Part shown: positions 1 to 13,191 of the stretch, one piece after another
How positions within the stretch are numbered: the first letter of the stretch is position 1
How the letters are laid out: every line of letters begins with the position of its first letter
Origin: Paracyclopina nana
Taxonomy: Eukaryota; Arthropoda; Copepoda; Cyclopoida; Cyclopettidae
Assembly (NCBI GenBank): GCA_019096065.1
Contig: JAGUCH010000005.1
Location: 1,364,001 to 1,428,000 of the forward strand
DNA length: 64,000 nt
Direction of reading: 5' to 3'
Program-made: the position numbers and the translations under genes
The notes under the pieces: generated by a model
What the model was told of the DNA's origin: nothing
What the model saw: only the letters and a program-made list of their open reading frames with translations
The model's database searches: none

Positions 1-1640
1 CATTTTGCCAATTTTGGCTGTGTCAAAGTTGTTTGTGTGTCTGTGTGCATTATTTATTGCCTATCCCAAGAAGTCATCGTTTGAAATGAAAACGAAAATC
101 TGCTGACAAGGGCAATATTTAGACCTTAATTAGTATTCCTTATATGTAATGTGTTCAGCCAACTTCACAAGATTTATGATGAGCTAAGCTAGAATCCGAT
201 TTGCCATTTCATCACCTCTGAATCTTGGAAAAAATGCTACTGTAATTTACCAAATCAAAAGTGGTCACAACACACACCATCAGCTGGCACAAAAAGAGGT
301 TGTTTTTTCTCCACCCAAATTGTCCTCACTTTAGGTGTACCCGTCTTTGTTGAGGAAAAAAGTGGGATGATGTCATGCTTTTTGTCTCTACTTGGGCTCT
401 ATGGTCATTTTTAAGTGCTGGCTGCTTTACAGGCCTTTAAAATTAACATTTTAGTGGACCTCACGGAATTCCGCCAATTTGCGGAGTATTCATTTGTTAG
501 CGTCAATTTCAAGCATTATAATCGCCAAAAAGGCAGGTGCTTTTGATGAGTATAGAGGGTCATTTTTATCAGATCAAACGGAAATTGTGAAATTCGCTCA
601 CATTGAAAAACCGGCTTTGATGACTCATCATCATGGGCAAGCATTTTCCAAGCAGCTACTATTTTAAAAGCTTAATTTTGCATGATAAATGGCAATTTGC
701 GATCGTTGAAACCAGATATGAGTTTTTGTGTTTCACCCCTTCATAATCTTGTCAGAAGCACAGTGAGTAATTTGGCCAAACAAAAATACTTCTGAAGCCA
801 TCATATTTTAACTGATTCAGCTATATTTGCTAAAAAAAATGGAATTATTCCCTACATTTAGATTTTGGTAATTTTTGCCCACTGTGTTGAAGCTCAATTC
901 AAAGTGATGCCCGTTTGCTTCATAATAACAATACTGAGGTTCCACTGGCATTGTTGTTGCCATATGAAAAAAACTGAGAGGCCTACTTAAGCACAGTGGT
1001 CAAGCTGGCATTAAAAATAGCCATTCTTGGCCAAAGCAGATTTTCTTTGTTTCAAACTTTTGACCTCCTTTGAATTAAATAAGCGAGCTTATCACTGGGA
1101 TTTTATAAATAGTCAAGTCAATCTGAAAAAAGCTGGAGATCGCATCAAAAAAGCCATTATTCAATTTGGTCAAAAAATAGCTCGTAGCCCTAAAAACCTA
1201 TACTATAGTGACGCACTTTTATGTGACTTATCATGATTGCGTCATTATTCAGATATTTCACCATGATAATCACTTTTTGCTTGCATGTGTCTCAAAACAG
1301 CCCACAAAAAGGGGGCATAATAACAATATTGGGAATGAACGAGAGGCCTGTGATGTCAAGGCCAATTTTTTCACGTAGTCCACGTGGCTCAAAAAAGCCA
1401 AAAATTGCTCATTTGAACCGTCGAATTTCCTTGGAAAATGGGAGTAGGCCGAGGATTTCATCATCACATATATTTTCATTAGCATAAATACAAGTTAAAG
1501 TTAAAGCCCTATAATTATTGACATGATCCCTTGACCCATTAGCGGGGTAAAACTATGTAGAGCTTTGGCCTTAAACGGAAAAATATATACAGGGGTTATG
1601 CTCATATATGCGGAAAAAGCCCGTTCTCAGCCATTTTGAA
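1..1640. other. Upstream noncoding region
   Basis: I see no convincing coding exon, RNA gene or repeat here. The open frames are short, A+T-rich and show no family motif. The stretch is probably intergenic sequence or 5' regulatory sequence of the rols/TANC gene that follows. An A+T-rich TATA-like run lies near 1580-1590, and a CAGTT initiator-like sequence lies near 1707, about 100 bp before the proposed start codon. A short upstream reading frame (ATG AAG TGA) lies between them and the start. None of these is strong enough to call a promoter. Confidence 0.4.
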
Positions 1641-1811
1641 CAAAGAAAAAATGCGTGGGTAGAAGAAGTGTCCGTTTGTGTTTTGTTGGCGCTCTTCGAA
1701 ATTGTTGGCAGTTATCGTTCGGAGCTCGTAGAAGAATGAAGTGAATTTTGAGCAGAGTCATCATCTCTTTTATCTGGAATTGTAGCAGTGAGAAAACTGG
1801 TGCATTTGTAC

Positions 1812-4800
1812 ATGATCATGATTTTCGAGAGTGCCTATTCAGATCCCTTGGATTTTATAGCCAAGGATGACAACTTCCATGTTTACGAGTCTTTGGAAGA
1901 GATCACAGCAGCCAAGTCCCTTGGGAATGTTGCCAATATCCTGGGAGGTCCTGACAAACCTCCCAAGGCTCCAACACCTTTGCTCAAAAAACGAAGGCTG
2001 CCCTTGAGTGAGAAAACGACGAATTTGCCTACAGCAGTGAAGAATCAGGAGCCAAAAAAGTGCTCTGCCGAAACTCAAGGCAAAGATAGTTCGTGCAGAT
2101 CAAGAAAAGATCGTTTCCTCTTTTGGAAATCGAATAATGCCAATTCCAGAAGTAATGAAGCTAAGCCTGCTAAAAAACGTAAGAGCCTCGTAAACCATTT
2201 GATAGAATCTTTATTTGGATAATAATGCATTTTTATCATATTCTTACACCTGTCTGGCTTCCTTGAGTGTGGACAACAGTAGCTTTTTCACAAAGGAAAA
2301 TTTGATTTCAAGACACCGTGTCTTTTGTGCAATCAGAACGCTAGCTACCAGCTTTCAATGAGTTCCTTTTGTGACCATTTTCTGCGAGGAAGAGGGGAGA
2401 AAGATAAAAGGGCTTCTTGTAGCATGCAGAGGCTGATTTCGGCACAATGCATAAAAAAGCACATAATACAAGTTCACACATTTCTGAGTTAGAAATGAAC
2501 ATTCCTATTATAGTCGCGTGCACTGATACTATCAATAAATTGACAGCTAACGACCAACCTCACCAAAAGCATTAATTTCAGCTTTTTTACATAAATTGCC
2601 ACGAAAATTTTCAAACGTGATTTCATTTGGTTTCCACTTTCAATTGGATATCACCATAGAGGTTGCAAAAACGCCACAAAGAGCTCTTTTGTAAACAAAA
2701 AGTAGCATCCGTGTAACTTTGCCAATAACATAAACTAAACAATAACAAAAACAAAAAATCCAACGCCTGAAAACCAAATCCCAGAAAATCCTATTCATCT
2801 CGAGTCTCAGGGCTTTTTGGGGAGCAATCCCAAAAGAAATACAGGCTTCTAAAAGCTTCTTAAGTGTCTTGTTGAAAGTTTATCATCTCCACTTTTCTTC
2901 TTTCAGAGCCTCAAAGTTTGATACGGGCCGCGTCAGCTGACGGCCACAAACATCTACAGCAGCAGCAGCAGCAGCAGCAAGAAAATGTTGTGACAAGTTC
3001 AGGCGGCTTCAAAAAGGCCGATTTTTGCCCCAGTTGCCAGGAACCCTTTGACTGTGGAAAAAAGCGACGCCTTATTGACAGCTGTGGCCACGAAAGATGC
3101 TACACTTGCATGTTCAGCAAAGAGCTCTGCAGTTTATGCTCAGTGGAAGGTAAAATTTTTTACTGAAAAATGACTGTTAATTATGAAGACTTGACTAGTT
3201 TTAGTTTTTTCCATGCCTGTCATATGGGTAAATTGGCCTCAAAGTGGCAGGAAATGCCACTTTACCATTCCCATTCTTGCAGCTTTTGAAAGTGACGTTC
3301 ACTTAATTAAAGAAATGACATCACGATTTCCTGCCTTGATGCTGATACAGATCGCAAGCTTAATCAAACGAGGGGCTTCTCACGAAAATCGCATTTTGCA
3401 GAATTATTTAAGCTAAAAGAAAATGGCCAGTAGTAATGCCACATAAATCACTGGATCTTTGCAGTGAAGCAGGAAAACGGGCTTCTTTTTCTAATTCAAT
3501 AGGGATAAGAACAGAAGGTGGTGGTGCAATGCACTGAAGAGAGTGATTACGTGATACGAATTTCAGAGTTTTTCCTAGCTGAGCTAGCTGCTCCTTAAGT
3601 TATGGAGCACACTGGGCCAAAATTGTGCTCTCAAAATCAGGCCTGAATTATTTTTTGCAATTTCCACCCAGATAAATGTTTCTTTGGCTTGATCGAAGGA
3701 TATGAGGACTTTTTTGCTTGTGTGTTCTCCTATCTTGAATCAAGGAATGTGAAAGGCAATTTCCTTGGATTTTTTGCAGACTCGAAGTATCAGCAGCCTC
3801 CAAGATCCATCGATTTCAGCCCCTTTCGGCGAGCTTATCGAGGTCCAGGAGGTCCACATGGCTCTCCGGCAACGAGGAGCGTCCAATCTGAGGTTTCCCC
3901 GCTCCGAAGTTTTCGCAATGGGCTTCAAAATACAGCGGCTGCTGCCTCCACCACCAGAGTTTTTGCAACTCCGCCAGCGCCAAGAAGAAGATATCTGCCA
4001 AGCCCAAAATCTAATAGGCCTTCTTGGATGCAACGCCATTTGCGAAGACCGCAGACCGTTAATGTGGACGATTCCACTTTGTCTGGTAATTAATCTTGAC
4101 TAAAATACAATTATCTTGTAGTAGCTTATTCAAAGTTGCAACTATGTACTCTTCAGGGCTTCTCTTTTTTTATTGTAATTTTCATCAAATGTATCCAGAT
4201 CTTATTGAGCGTAATTGAAATTACCTTGAAGGGTAGCTTTGAAATTTTGCTACAGAGCTTTGGGCTTGCTTTTCTCGATGATCTTCAAGGCATTTTCCAT
4301 TATTGCAGCTAAGAAGGTTATTACTCAAGGAGAGAAAGCAAGCTCTATGTATTATGTATTCATATGTATTTGTAACCTCTCGGTGTCGGTATTTTCCAAT
4401 ACTAATTACTGATTCCACTTTAAGCACTCCTCAAGTCTTCTGAGATGAGGCGAATGCCTTTGCAAGTGCAGCAAACATTCCATTCGATGTGGGGAGTAGG
4501 TAAAACCCGAGTGTGCGCCATTTTAATTAGTTTTCGTGTGCATCTCCCTTCTTAATCGCATTACTTTTGCCACAGCCTCTTATTTTTCCTCTTGTAGCCT
4601 CATAGCACTCATGTATCGTATGTTTGGCATATTTTAACTAATGATCCATTTTTATGCCTAGATGACGCCAGTTCAACGAGTGGCGCTCCAATCCTGCGAA
4701 ATTCAGCCTCGAGAGGAAGTTTCAACCACCCGAGCAATAACGCAAACGGGGGAGGCCATTTGACCCCCAGCCATTTCGCGAGATCCTCCTCGCTTGGAGG

Positions 4801-7800
4801 CCACACCAAAGTCGCCAATCCGAGCCCTCTGAGCTCCCTAGGTCACGAATCCGGCTTTCAATCTTGTACTTCCCTGGTCAGCCTCAGCCAACAAAAACAC
4901 AGCCTCTTTAGAGGCTCCAGTCCTATAAGCGCACGTCTGCGGCCTCCACCGGCCTCAGAGTCCTCGCTGTCGGGCTCCATGGCCTCTTTGGCCTCCGGAG
5001 TGATTGTACCCATGATGAGACATTCGTTGAACAATCAGCCGCGGCCGGAGAGTCGCATTTCCGCCATTTCCAATTCGCGTCGCAGCGCGAGGCAATTAAC
5101 AGTGCAAGAACGCGAGCCGCTGATTGACCCGCGCGAGTCGTTTTCGTGCGTAGAGCAGCCTCACTGGGTATTGAAGCCGCTGTTTTTCGAAGTACCGCAA
5201 AGGGACCCCAATCCGCTGTTTGTTGGCCGACATTGGCTGTTTGGAGAGGTTGCCGAGCATCTGGCCTCCAACTTGCCAACTAACAAGGGAGTTGTGATTG
5301 TTGGCGGCCCAGGAACTGGCAAAACTTCTCTCCTGCTCAAGCTGGTGGAAATGAGCTGTTTTGGCAGGGGAGAGCCAATCTACCAAGGTATGAAAAAAAT
5401 TGAAAGCAGTAATTTTTCACATGATTTTTTTTGCAGAGACATCCCCGCAAAATTCCCCCACCAGGAATTGGAGGCTGAACCCACAATTGCTGTCATTGTC
5501 CAACCAAGTGGTGAGCTACCATTTTTGCCAGGTGGAAAATGCCCCCACGTGTTCAGTGCCCGAATTCGTCCACTCGATGGCCTCGCAGCTCTCGCAGTCG
5601 CCCATACTCAAGCCCTATTACCAACTCTTGGTGTCCAACCACAAGATCCGATCCAGGCTGACCATGGAAGAATGCCTGGCCAACCCTGACGACTCGTTTA
5701 TCATGGGCATTGTTGAGCCTCTCAGGTCACTCCACGGCCAGGAAAATATCGGCTCGGTCCAGTGTGTCATTCTCATCGATGGGCTGTGCGACAGTGAAAT
5801 TCACAGGCCTGACCAGGGCGACACCATCGGAACTTTCATAGCCAAACACCTCGAAACCTTTCCGCACTGGCTCAAAGTGGTGTGCACAGTGAGATCTTCC
5901 ATGCCCCAAGTGACGAGATGTCTGCCCTTCCACCAGGTGAATCTGGACAAAATCTCCCTGGACGAACGCCTCAAAAAGGATATGGTGGATTACATCCAGT
6001 ACCGAGTGGAGGCCAGCCAAAACATCCAAATCAACATTACCCCCCTGCATTTAGTGAACACTGGGAAATTCCTGCAGTTGCAGCACCACCAAGAGCCTCA
6101 ATCGCCAGCCGACAGGTTTATCCAGTATTTGACCGAGGCGTCTGGTGGATCTTTCCTGTTCTCCAAATTGGTCCTGGATCTGGTGGAGCGCGGGCACTTG
6201 GTGATCAAGTCGAGTTCTTTCAAAGTGCTGCCAGTGTCGCTATCTCAAGTCTTTCAGCTGGAATGCAACCTCAAATTCAGCAGCGTCCAGTCCTTCTCCA
6301 AAGTCACCGATATCCTGTCAGTCTGCCTGGCCTCCCTGGTTCCCCTGACAGTGCCTGAAATCTACAATGGAGTCAGGGCGTTGCAAAAAGAGCCAGATTG
6401 CAGCTGGCAAGAGTTTGTGGCCAGATTCAATTTGCTGAGTGGATTCCTCGTGAGAAGAGGAGATGATACTGTGATGTTTTACCATCCTCTCTTCAGAGAC
6501 TGGCTGATTCGCAGGAAAGACAACGAGAGTACAAAGTTTATGGTGGACCCCAGAAACGGCCATTTGGCACTGGCTTTGACTTACTCGAGACAAAATCCCA
6601 GTTGCAGCAGCAGTGAGCTGAATGCAGAGAAAATCCTGGATTTGTGCCACCACATGCTGAAAGCTCATGTTTACAGAAACAACATGCATGCCAACAGTTC
6701 CAAGGATCTCCAATCGGTGTGGTTATGCCAAGTTGCAGCTCAGGACCAGCTTTTATCCCAGGCATTAGGTAAATTATTAAGCCTTTTATGCAAGTCAACT
6801 GCAACTGTCTGCCCTTTTTCGTATAAAATTGCTAATTCTAATGCAAGTGCATATAATATATTTTCGTTCATAAAAATTATTTTTTGTTCACTATTTTGAA
6901 AAATGCCTATAGCTAAAATCGCAAAAATTGCTAGTCATTGGAATTCTTCAAATTGTTTTAAATGTATATAATACTTATATAATTTTTTCAGGCTCAACTA
7001 GGAATATTTATAGTCCTAATGTGAATGTATCCAGGCTTTTGCTGTTGGCTGGCGCATCTCCGCACTATGTGGGAGGGCTGATGCAAAATGCCCCACTTTT
7101 GGCCCTTTTCGCACTCGAAGGCTACGAGGAGATGGTGAATCTCCTGATTGAATTTGGAGCAGATGTCAACTGTCGTAATGCTGATGGCATCACTCCCCTA
7201 ATGTTTGCGTGCCAAAAAGGCCGCTCCGAGGTCGCGAGGTCACTGGTGCAACATGGAGCTGTAGTTAATGCGGTGGATAATGGTGACAAGTCAGCCCTCG
7301 TGTATGCCGCAGAACACGGCCATTTGGACATTTTGGAGCTCTTGGTGGCATGTGATTGGGACACTTGCACACTGCTCGGGTCCGGCCTCGAAAACACCCT
7401 CGGCCTCGTCGAGGCTGCCCAGCAGGCCACTGTGATGGCTGCGTCCAAGGGAAACATCAAGGTGAGAAATCCCCATTTTATAGGCACTTGTGAAAAACTT
7501 GCCCAATCAATTTCTTTGCAGGTGCTTGAATATCTTTTGGATATGCACGAGGTCTTGATTGATCAGAATGACAGCCTCTCTGGGGAAACGCCCTTGTGTG
7601 CAGCCTCAGCCAGCGGTCAGCATGGCTCGTGTCTGGTCCTTATAAGGCGCGGAGCCTCTCTGAGTGCCACAAACCTGAAGGAAAGCCCACCACTACATAT
7701 GGCCACCCGTCAGGGCCACTGGGGCGTGGCAGACACCCTGCTCAAAGAAGGAGCTGATCCTAACCAATTGGATGGAGGCCACAGGAGCCCCCTGATGATT

Positions 7801-8861
7801 GCTGCCCTCGAAGGCCATCTTGGCCTTTGTGAACTGCTCCTCTCGAGAGCAGCTGACCTGGAGACAGCTGACAGGGAGGGCTTAACCAGTTTGAGCTGGG
7901 CATGCCTCAAAGGCCAGGTGCAGACTGCAGCCTTGCTCATCAAACAGGGCTGTGATATCGAGCATGCTGACAAGTCTGGCAGGACTTGCCTGGACCTGGC
8001 TGCCTACAAGGGTAACCCTGAGGTTGTGAGCTTGCTCCTTGAAAACGGAGCCAACATGGAGCATATGGACTTGAATGGCATGAGGCCCCTGGACCGAGCC
8101 ATCAGCTGCAGGAATCCTGGAGCTGTCCAGTGCTTTTTGCGAAGAGGGGCCAAATTGGGACCAGCCACGTGGGCCATGGCCAAAGGAAAGCCAGATATTA
8201 TGTAAGACCTTCTAAATCCTGGAGCATGATGTAGATGCAGCTACTTTGCTTTTTCAGGTTGTTATTGTTGAACAAGCTCCTGGATGATGGCAACACCTTG
8301 TTCAAAAAGGAGCAGATTAGCGAGGCTGCGCACAGGTATCAATACGCGCTGCGCAAATTGCCCTCTGTGATGACCAACACGTTGAAGCAGGGAGCCACCA
8401 AATCCACGTTTGAACAGCTCAACATCCATCTCCTGCTCAACTTGAGCCGATGCAAGAGGAAGTCTGGCCAGCTGGAAGAGGCCGTGGATTTGGCTGCCAA
8501 AGTGCTGCATCTGCAGCCCAACAATTTCGAAGCTTATTACGCGAAAGCCAAAGCGCACAAGGCGGCGGGCAGACTCCACGCGGCTCTGCAAGATTTAACG
8601 GAGGCCCTCAGGATTGCACCGCAACATCGAGAAGTGCATAAAGTCATACTGAAAATCAAGGACGAAATCAGCTCCTCACAGTCAGCCACTTCCACCTCGT
8701 CAACGAGCTCGGAGTCGAGGAACTTGAACAAATTAAAGACTGCCCTCAATAGCACTGAAAACGACTCTACGAGTGGCGTGGACTCGACGGGTTCGTCGAG
8801 CTGCAGCACCAAAGACTTTGAAAATGACAATTGCATATTGTCCAATACTCATGTGATTTAG
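1812..8861 (+). CDS. rols: Rolling pebbles / TANC-family scaffold protein, 8 exons
   Basis: Proposed exons are 1812-2178, 2907-3149, 3780-4085, 4662-5387, 5437-6768, 6992-7461, 7522-8201 and 8258-8861. All introns are GT-AG, all phases agree, and the total is 4728 nt (1575 codons plus stop). Domains in order: a basic, low-complexity N-terminus; a polyQ run (about residues 140-147); a RING finger (about 163-200, CPSC...CGHERCYTC...CSLC); a Ser-rich linker; a TANC-type P-loop NTPase with GGPGTGKT near residue 520; about nine ankyrin repeats (about 1000-1370); and TPR-like repeats near the C-terminus. In Drosophila, Rols/Antisocial is the founder-cell adaptor linking the adhesion receptor Duf/Kirre to the fusion machinery in myoblast fusion. 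Vertebrate TANC1/2 are postsynaptic scaffolds lacking the RING, so this is the invertebrate form. Exon 1 is the least certain part: it has no family motif and is joined only by a phase-matched donor (AAC|gtaaga). AATAAA signals lie at 9306 and further on. Confidence 0.93.
2957..2980 (+). repeat. CAG microsatellite coding polyglutamine in rols exon 2
   Basis: Seven CAG codons followed by CAA encode eight glutamines just before the RING finger. The near-pure CAG run suggests length may vary between individuals. Confidence 0.9.
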
Positions 8862-10475
8862 ATGTAATGGGTGTGAATATACTGCTGTTGAAAAGTGTCA
8901 TGTCTTAATTTTTCCGGATTTCAGTGCTAAGCGTAGAATTATTAACCAACTTTGAAATCGCCTTCAAGACTGGCAAAAATCAAAATCTTGTAGGTGCTAA
9001 CATTTATGCGATTTACTACTGTTTTGGCAAAAGATTACGATTCCGGATTTCCCAGCGAGAATCAGGTTTTCCTTTTGGTGGTCTTCTTCTCTCTGGTAGG
9101 CAATCAAAACTTTTGTTCACTCTCGTAAATTGCAGCTCATCGTGGAAAAATAAGAATACCCAAAAAGTTTTTTCCTCCTTTTCTAACTGCCGGTCGTTTT
9201 TCTTGCTGCTCCATGGGTAGAAACTTCAGAATTGCTGTGCTACTCTCACCATATTTGTCTCTTTCACTATTTGGCCAACCAAGTGAAATGCCACACATTT
9301 CCAAAAATAAACTATTGGCAAGCTGTAATAAGATTATTTTAATTCATGGAGATTGCTCGAGTGTTTTTTTAGCTTTTTTCTTTCATAAGAGAGATTGGGA
9401 TAATCCAAAGTAAAAGTTGCGCCAAAAAATATTTTTGGCTTCTGTTCTTGAAATTAGGCTACCTCAACATTAATAGGGTGTTCACCTATGCCTCGTTTCC
9501 TTAAAATCTTGCGACAGCCTAAAACGAAATGCTTAAGTTTTCGTATTTCTGATTAACCAAAACACATCAAACTGATATGAACAAAAGAAGTGGGAAAAGT
9601 GGTCCACTTGAAGCTATGAAAAGGGAGTAAAAATGATCAGTTCTGAAATAGGAGGCTTAAGTAAAACGCAATTTAATGGAAGGAAAAAATTTCCTTTATA
9701 GGTGAACACAGCATAAGCCTGTTAAAGTAAAAATTCCATTTTCATAACTTTTTATCTTTTAAATTGATGGAATGACATAATCCAAAGTTGAACTTTAGGA
9801 AAATTGCCAGCTCAAGAAAAGTATCTATTTACAAAAAAACCTTCAAAAACTTATGCCACTGCATTAATGAAATAAAGCAATATTTATAGAATGAATAAAT
9901 GCCGCATGTTCAAAAATCTAAGAAAATGTTCATCTTTTCGTTGCGGTTGGAAATCATCAATTTCGGAAAACCTCATTCTCGTAACTGTAAATGTGTTATA
10001 CGAACATTTCAATTAGGCCAATCTGTTGCCTCCGCACTACAAATCGTATTGTCAGGCCAACCAAGAAATTTGAAGAAGCTACAAAAGCAAATTGACAACA
10101 CAAAAAATTGTTCTTCTACAGCAAGATGAGGAGGAGGGTTAGTTTCCGAAATAGTTGTAGCACAGGAGACCAAAGTAGGACACGAATTTCACGCTGTTTC
10201 AGAAGAGCTTCGTAAAAAGATACACCCTCCTCAGACCATTCGAATAATTATCGTTAGAACGATGAAGAAAAAGTGCGGTTTCAACCACTAAATACTGGCA
10301 CATTAATGGTTCTCCTACATGCATCGTAGAACAAATTGTGCGGCTTGAGTGGAGACTAATTTCTGCAGATGCTTCTGAAAAATGTCAAAATGTGTCAAAG
10401 AGTTTCACTTGCTGCAATCAGCCAAGAGTATCGACAATTGGTCACACCAGGGCTAAATTACAAAAGCTGAGAGGT
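8862..10475. other. rols 3' UTR and convergent intergenic spacer
   Basis: This spacer separates the plus-strand rols gene from the convergent minus-strand ZP gene. An AATAAA at 9306-9311, and further AATAAA-like motifs near 9870-9895, are candidate polyadenylation signals for rols. A fold-back element at 9478-9709 is listed separately. I see no other gene. Confidence 0.5.
9478..9709. mobile_element. Short inverted-repeat element (MITE-like)
   Basis: GTGTTCACCTAT at 9478-9489 is the exact inverse of ATAGGTGAACAC at 9698-9709. The 232-bp span has no coding capacity. This fits a non-autonomous DNA transposon, but the flanks give no clear target duplication, so family and exact ends are unknown. 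Confidence 0.5.
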
Positions 10476-10481
10476 TTTATT
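10476..10481 (-). promoter_or_regulatory. Polyadenylation signal of the ZP gene
   Basis: TTTATT on the plus strand reads AATAAA on the minus strand, 33 bp beyond the stop codon at 10514. This implies a very short 3' UTR. Confidence 0.65.
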
Positions 10482-10513
10482 TACAGTGTAGTATGTATCA
10501 CAAGCATAAATTA

Positions 10514-12193
10514 CTACTGAAGCACTCGAATGTAGTTTGGCCTGGTTGAGGCCACAATGAAAGGGCCACGTGGAGTTGTGGGCACGATAGCTCCCGGTGG
10601 TGGCCTTTGTGGCCTTAAAACGGCCTTTGGCCTTTTTAAATGAGCTCTCGCTCTCATCCACATTGTGCAAGAGGCCAATAAGGCTAGCAGGAGGACAACG
10701 AGTAAAATACCAAAGGCCAAGGCCAGCCTTGCTGGAGATAGGCACAAAAGGTCACTATTTGGCTCTTCAGTAATTTCTTTGGGCTGATTCGAGGCTGCCG
10801 AGGCCGCAGAGGCCGCGGAGGCTGCCTCGGCCACTTCCAACGAGTGGAACGTTTTGTGCATGTAATTAGGTGGTTTGTCCTCGATTTCAACCCTTAATGG
10901 GGTCCTTTGGACTTGGCTGCTTTCAACGGCCTTTTTGGCCTTGCTGGAGGCCTCCAAGTCCACCACTTGAGCAAATGTCTCCAAGTAGAACTTGTCAATG
11001 ATGTTCACCTCACGAAAGTCCACCTTTTGCTGGTCGCACTTGGCCACAGGGCAATTTTTGTTGCATACCATGACAGTGCAGCGAACGACCACTTTGGTCT
11101 CATCCGGGAACTTGAACATTGGGAACGTCGTGGTCAGCCTTTTGACCCCAGTCTTCGAGTTGAACACAGCCCTGAAATTGGGCAGGATGTCGAGGTCGTT
11201 GGAGCAGCCTCGAAAATTGGTCAGGTCGTAGAAATCGTCTCCTGAGTGAGCTGTGCACGTGGAGAGCATCGTGTCCAAATTGGACACTTGTCTTAGGCGA
11301 ACAATCAAGGATACACTTGAGCCCACTGTGACACTCTCCGTGATCGTTTCCTCTGTATTGGCATCGATCAACTCCATCCAACCAGAGACTTTTGGAAAAT
11401 ACTCTGCTGGCTTCTCAGTGATGATTTCGGGCTCTTTCATCTTGGGGACTTGAGTACTTGTCATTGGCTCCATGGGCACCATCAAATCCAGCACTCTTTT
11501 CTGCAAGCTCGCCTCGCTGTCAGAAACTGCGTTTTTAGTGCTGATCGTTTTGGACAGGGTTTTCATGGCTGTATTCACGTATTTGGTGTCTTGAGTGGAG
11601 ACCAGGCCTTGAGCCATATTTGGCCAGCATTGGACAACGAATTGCTCGTCAATCACTTGTTGCACATGCTCATCAAGCTGAACATACAGATTGATTTGAT
11701 GCACTTCCTCCTCATTCACGTCATTTTCGCTGTAAGCCTGCAACATTAACGAATTTCAATTTTCACCGCTAGATGGCGCCCTAGTCGTTTTCAACAATAT
11801 GACAGCTAATATATTGCTAATTTCTCGGCTAACTCTCAGTGATTTCACACGCAATTATAGCAAGCAATTTATTTAGAAACTCACCAGGTCCAAAGTAGAC
11901 ATCTGTGGATGGCCTGTCATCGGCTTAACCCGTTCTATTCCACATTCCATAGTTGGGTTGATGACCAGTTTGGTGGCCACTTGGCCATTTCCCACAATTT
12001 TGCACGTATTAGCGAATTCGCGGCTGTATAACGAGCCATAAAAAGGCTCACTAGTATGTAAAGTCAGCACAACTGAGCCATTATGAGGAAAAGCTGAGCA
12101 GTCAGCGCTCAGCGTGAGAAATTGGGCCGAAATCGTGCGGCACGCTTCGGCCACAAGAGCAGCAATAAATAGGAAATGGTTCAAATTCTTCAT
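10514..12193 (-). CDS. ZP-domain (zona pellucida) type I membrane protein, 2 exons
   Basis: Exon 1 is 12193-11885 and exon 2 is 11737-10514. The 147-bp GT-AG intron is phase 0, giving 510 residues. The start is a real ATG followed by a hydrophobic signal peptide (about residues 1-23). The ZP-N region (about 30-95) has the family arrangement: a first Cys, an F-x-G-S-L-Y-S stretch, a second Cys, and a CG before the linker. More paired cysteines in exon 2 form ZP-C. An Ala/Ser-rich repeat precedes a strong transmembrane helix (about 441-460) and a basic, Pro-rich tail of 50 residues. In arthropods and nematodes such proteins polymerise in the apical matrix and shape cuticle (dusky, miniature, cuticlins). 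I cannot assign a subfamily and see no clear furin site between ZP-C and the membrane. The apical extracellular matrix role is inferred from the family. Confidence 0.88.
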
Positions 12194-12906
12194 TGTGAAA
12201 TCACGTCATGATGGCAACTAAATAATTTCTCGCTGTGAACGAGCAAACTACGCAGACGTCGCGCCGTTATTGCCTTAAGCGTGAGCACTGTGGGAAAATC
12301 CCACCGAAAAAGCGCGCATCTTCGCGAGAGGAAAAAATGACCACTTGATGATTCCACCATTTTGCTAATGGCTAATTAATGGCTTTTTTCAGCGGCCAAA
12401 TTGCCCACAGTGGACAACAAGCAAATTTTCCTGTTGCTACTGATATGGAACCACAATTTTGGATTCACTCCATAAACTGTATGACCAATTTTGTTGTCCT
12501 CCTCTTTTGCATGTTTTCCCGTATTTTTAAGTGTAACCACGTTTTTCCGGTCAACAAATACAACAACAGCGTTCTTTTAAGCAAGTTCACGCAAATGACG
12601 CTCAGCTCTCGCGAAAGCAATTAGCATCGTCTATAAATAGGTTGATAACTGTTATTCCATAGAATATAGCCCTCATGTTCAGGTAACAGTTTCCTCATTT
12701 TATGTATATGAATGTAGATATTTAAATACTTACTTAATTTATTTATTTAAAATCACCTGGTGAAGTGGCAATTAAGAAAATAATGCTTTTCCTCGATTTT
12801 TTGTGTACGCGCGTTTTTAATAGACTAGAACGAATTTCTATGGCCAGTGAACTGCAATTGCCTCCTTTTCTTTCACGAAATTGTCTCTTTATCAAAATGG
12901 AGCTTA
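12194..12906. other. Upstream region of the ZP gene
   Basis: This holds the probable promoter of the minus-strand ZP gene. No clear TATA box is seen. A G+C-richer patch near 12250-12330, in an otherwise A+T-rich region, may mark the promoter. Nothing else is recognisable before the MITE at 12907. Confidence 0.35.
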
Positions 12907-13191
12907 CCCAACCAGAAATTCTGGGCCCTCATACGGCAAAAAAATCCTCAGTGAAACTTATACGTTTTATCAACATAGAGTTCTAGTCGTTATGTAACAT
13001 TAACTGCCTTGACACCTAGGTAAAATCGAAAATACAAATTTTCCGTGTAACATTCGATTTTTCTCGAATTTTTTTCATAGGTGGTAAGGAAGTTAATGTT
13101 ACATAACGACATAAACTCAACCTGGGTAAAACGAAGGAGTGCTAACACATTGCAATAACTTTCAGAAAACTTGGGAAAATTTCTGGTTGGG
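12907..13191. mobile_element. Mariner-type MITE, copy 1
   Basis: The 285-bp element starts CCCAACCAGAAATT and ends with its inverse AATTTCTGGTTGGG. It is flanked by TA on both sides, the target preference of the Tc1/mariner superfamily. It has no transposase. A second copy of the family, interrupted by another element, lies at 15683-16285 in an intron of the lectin gene. Confidence 0.8.
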
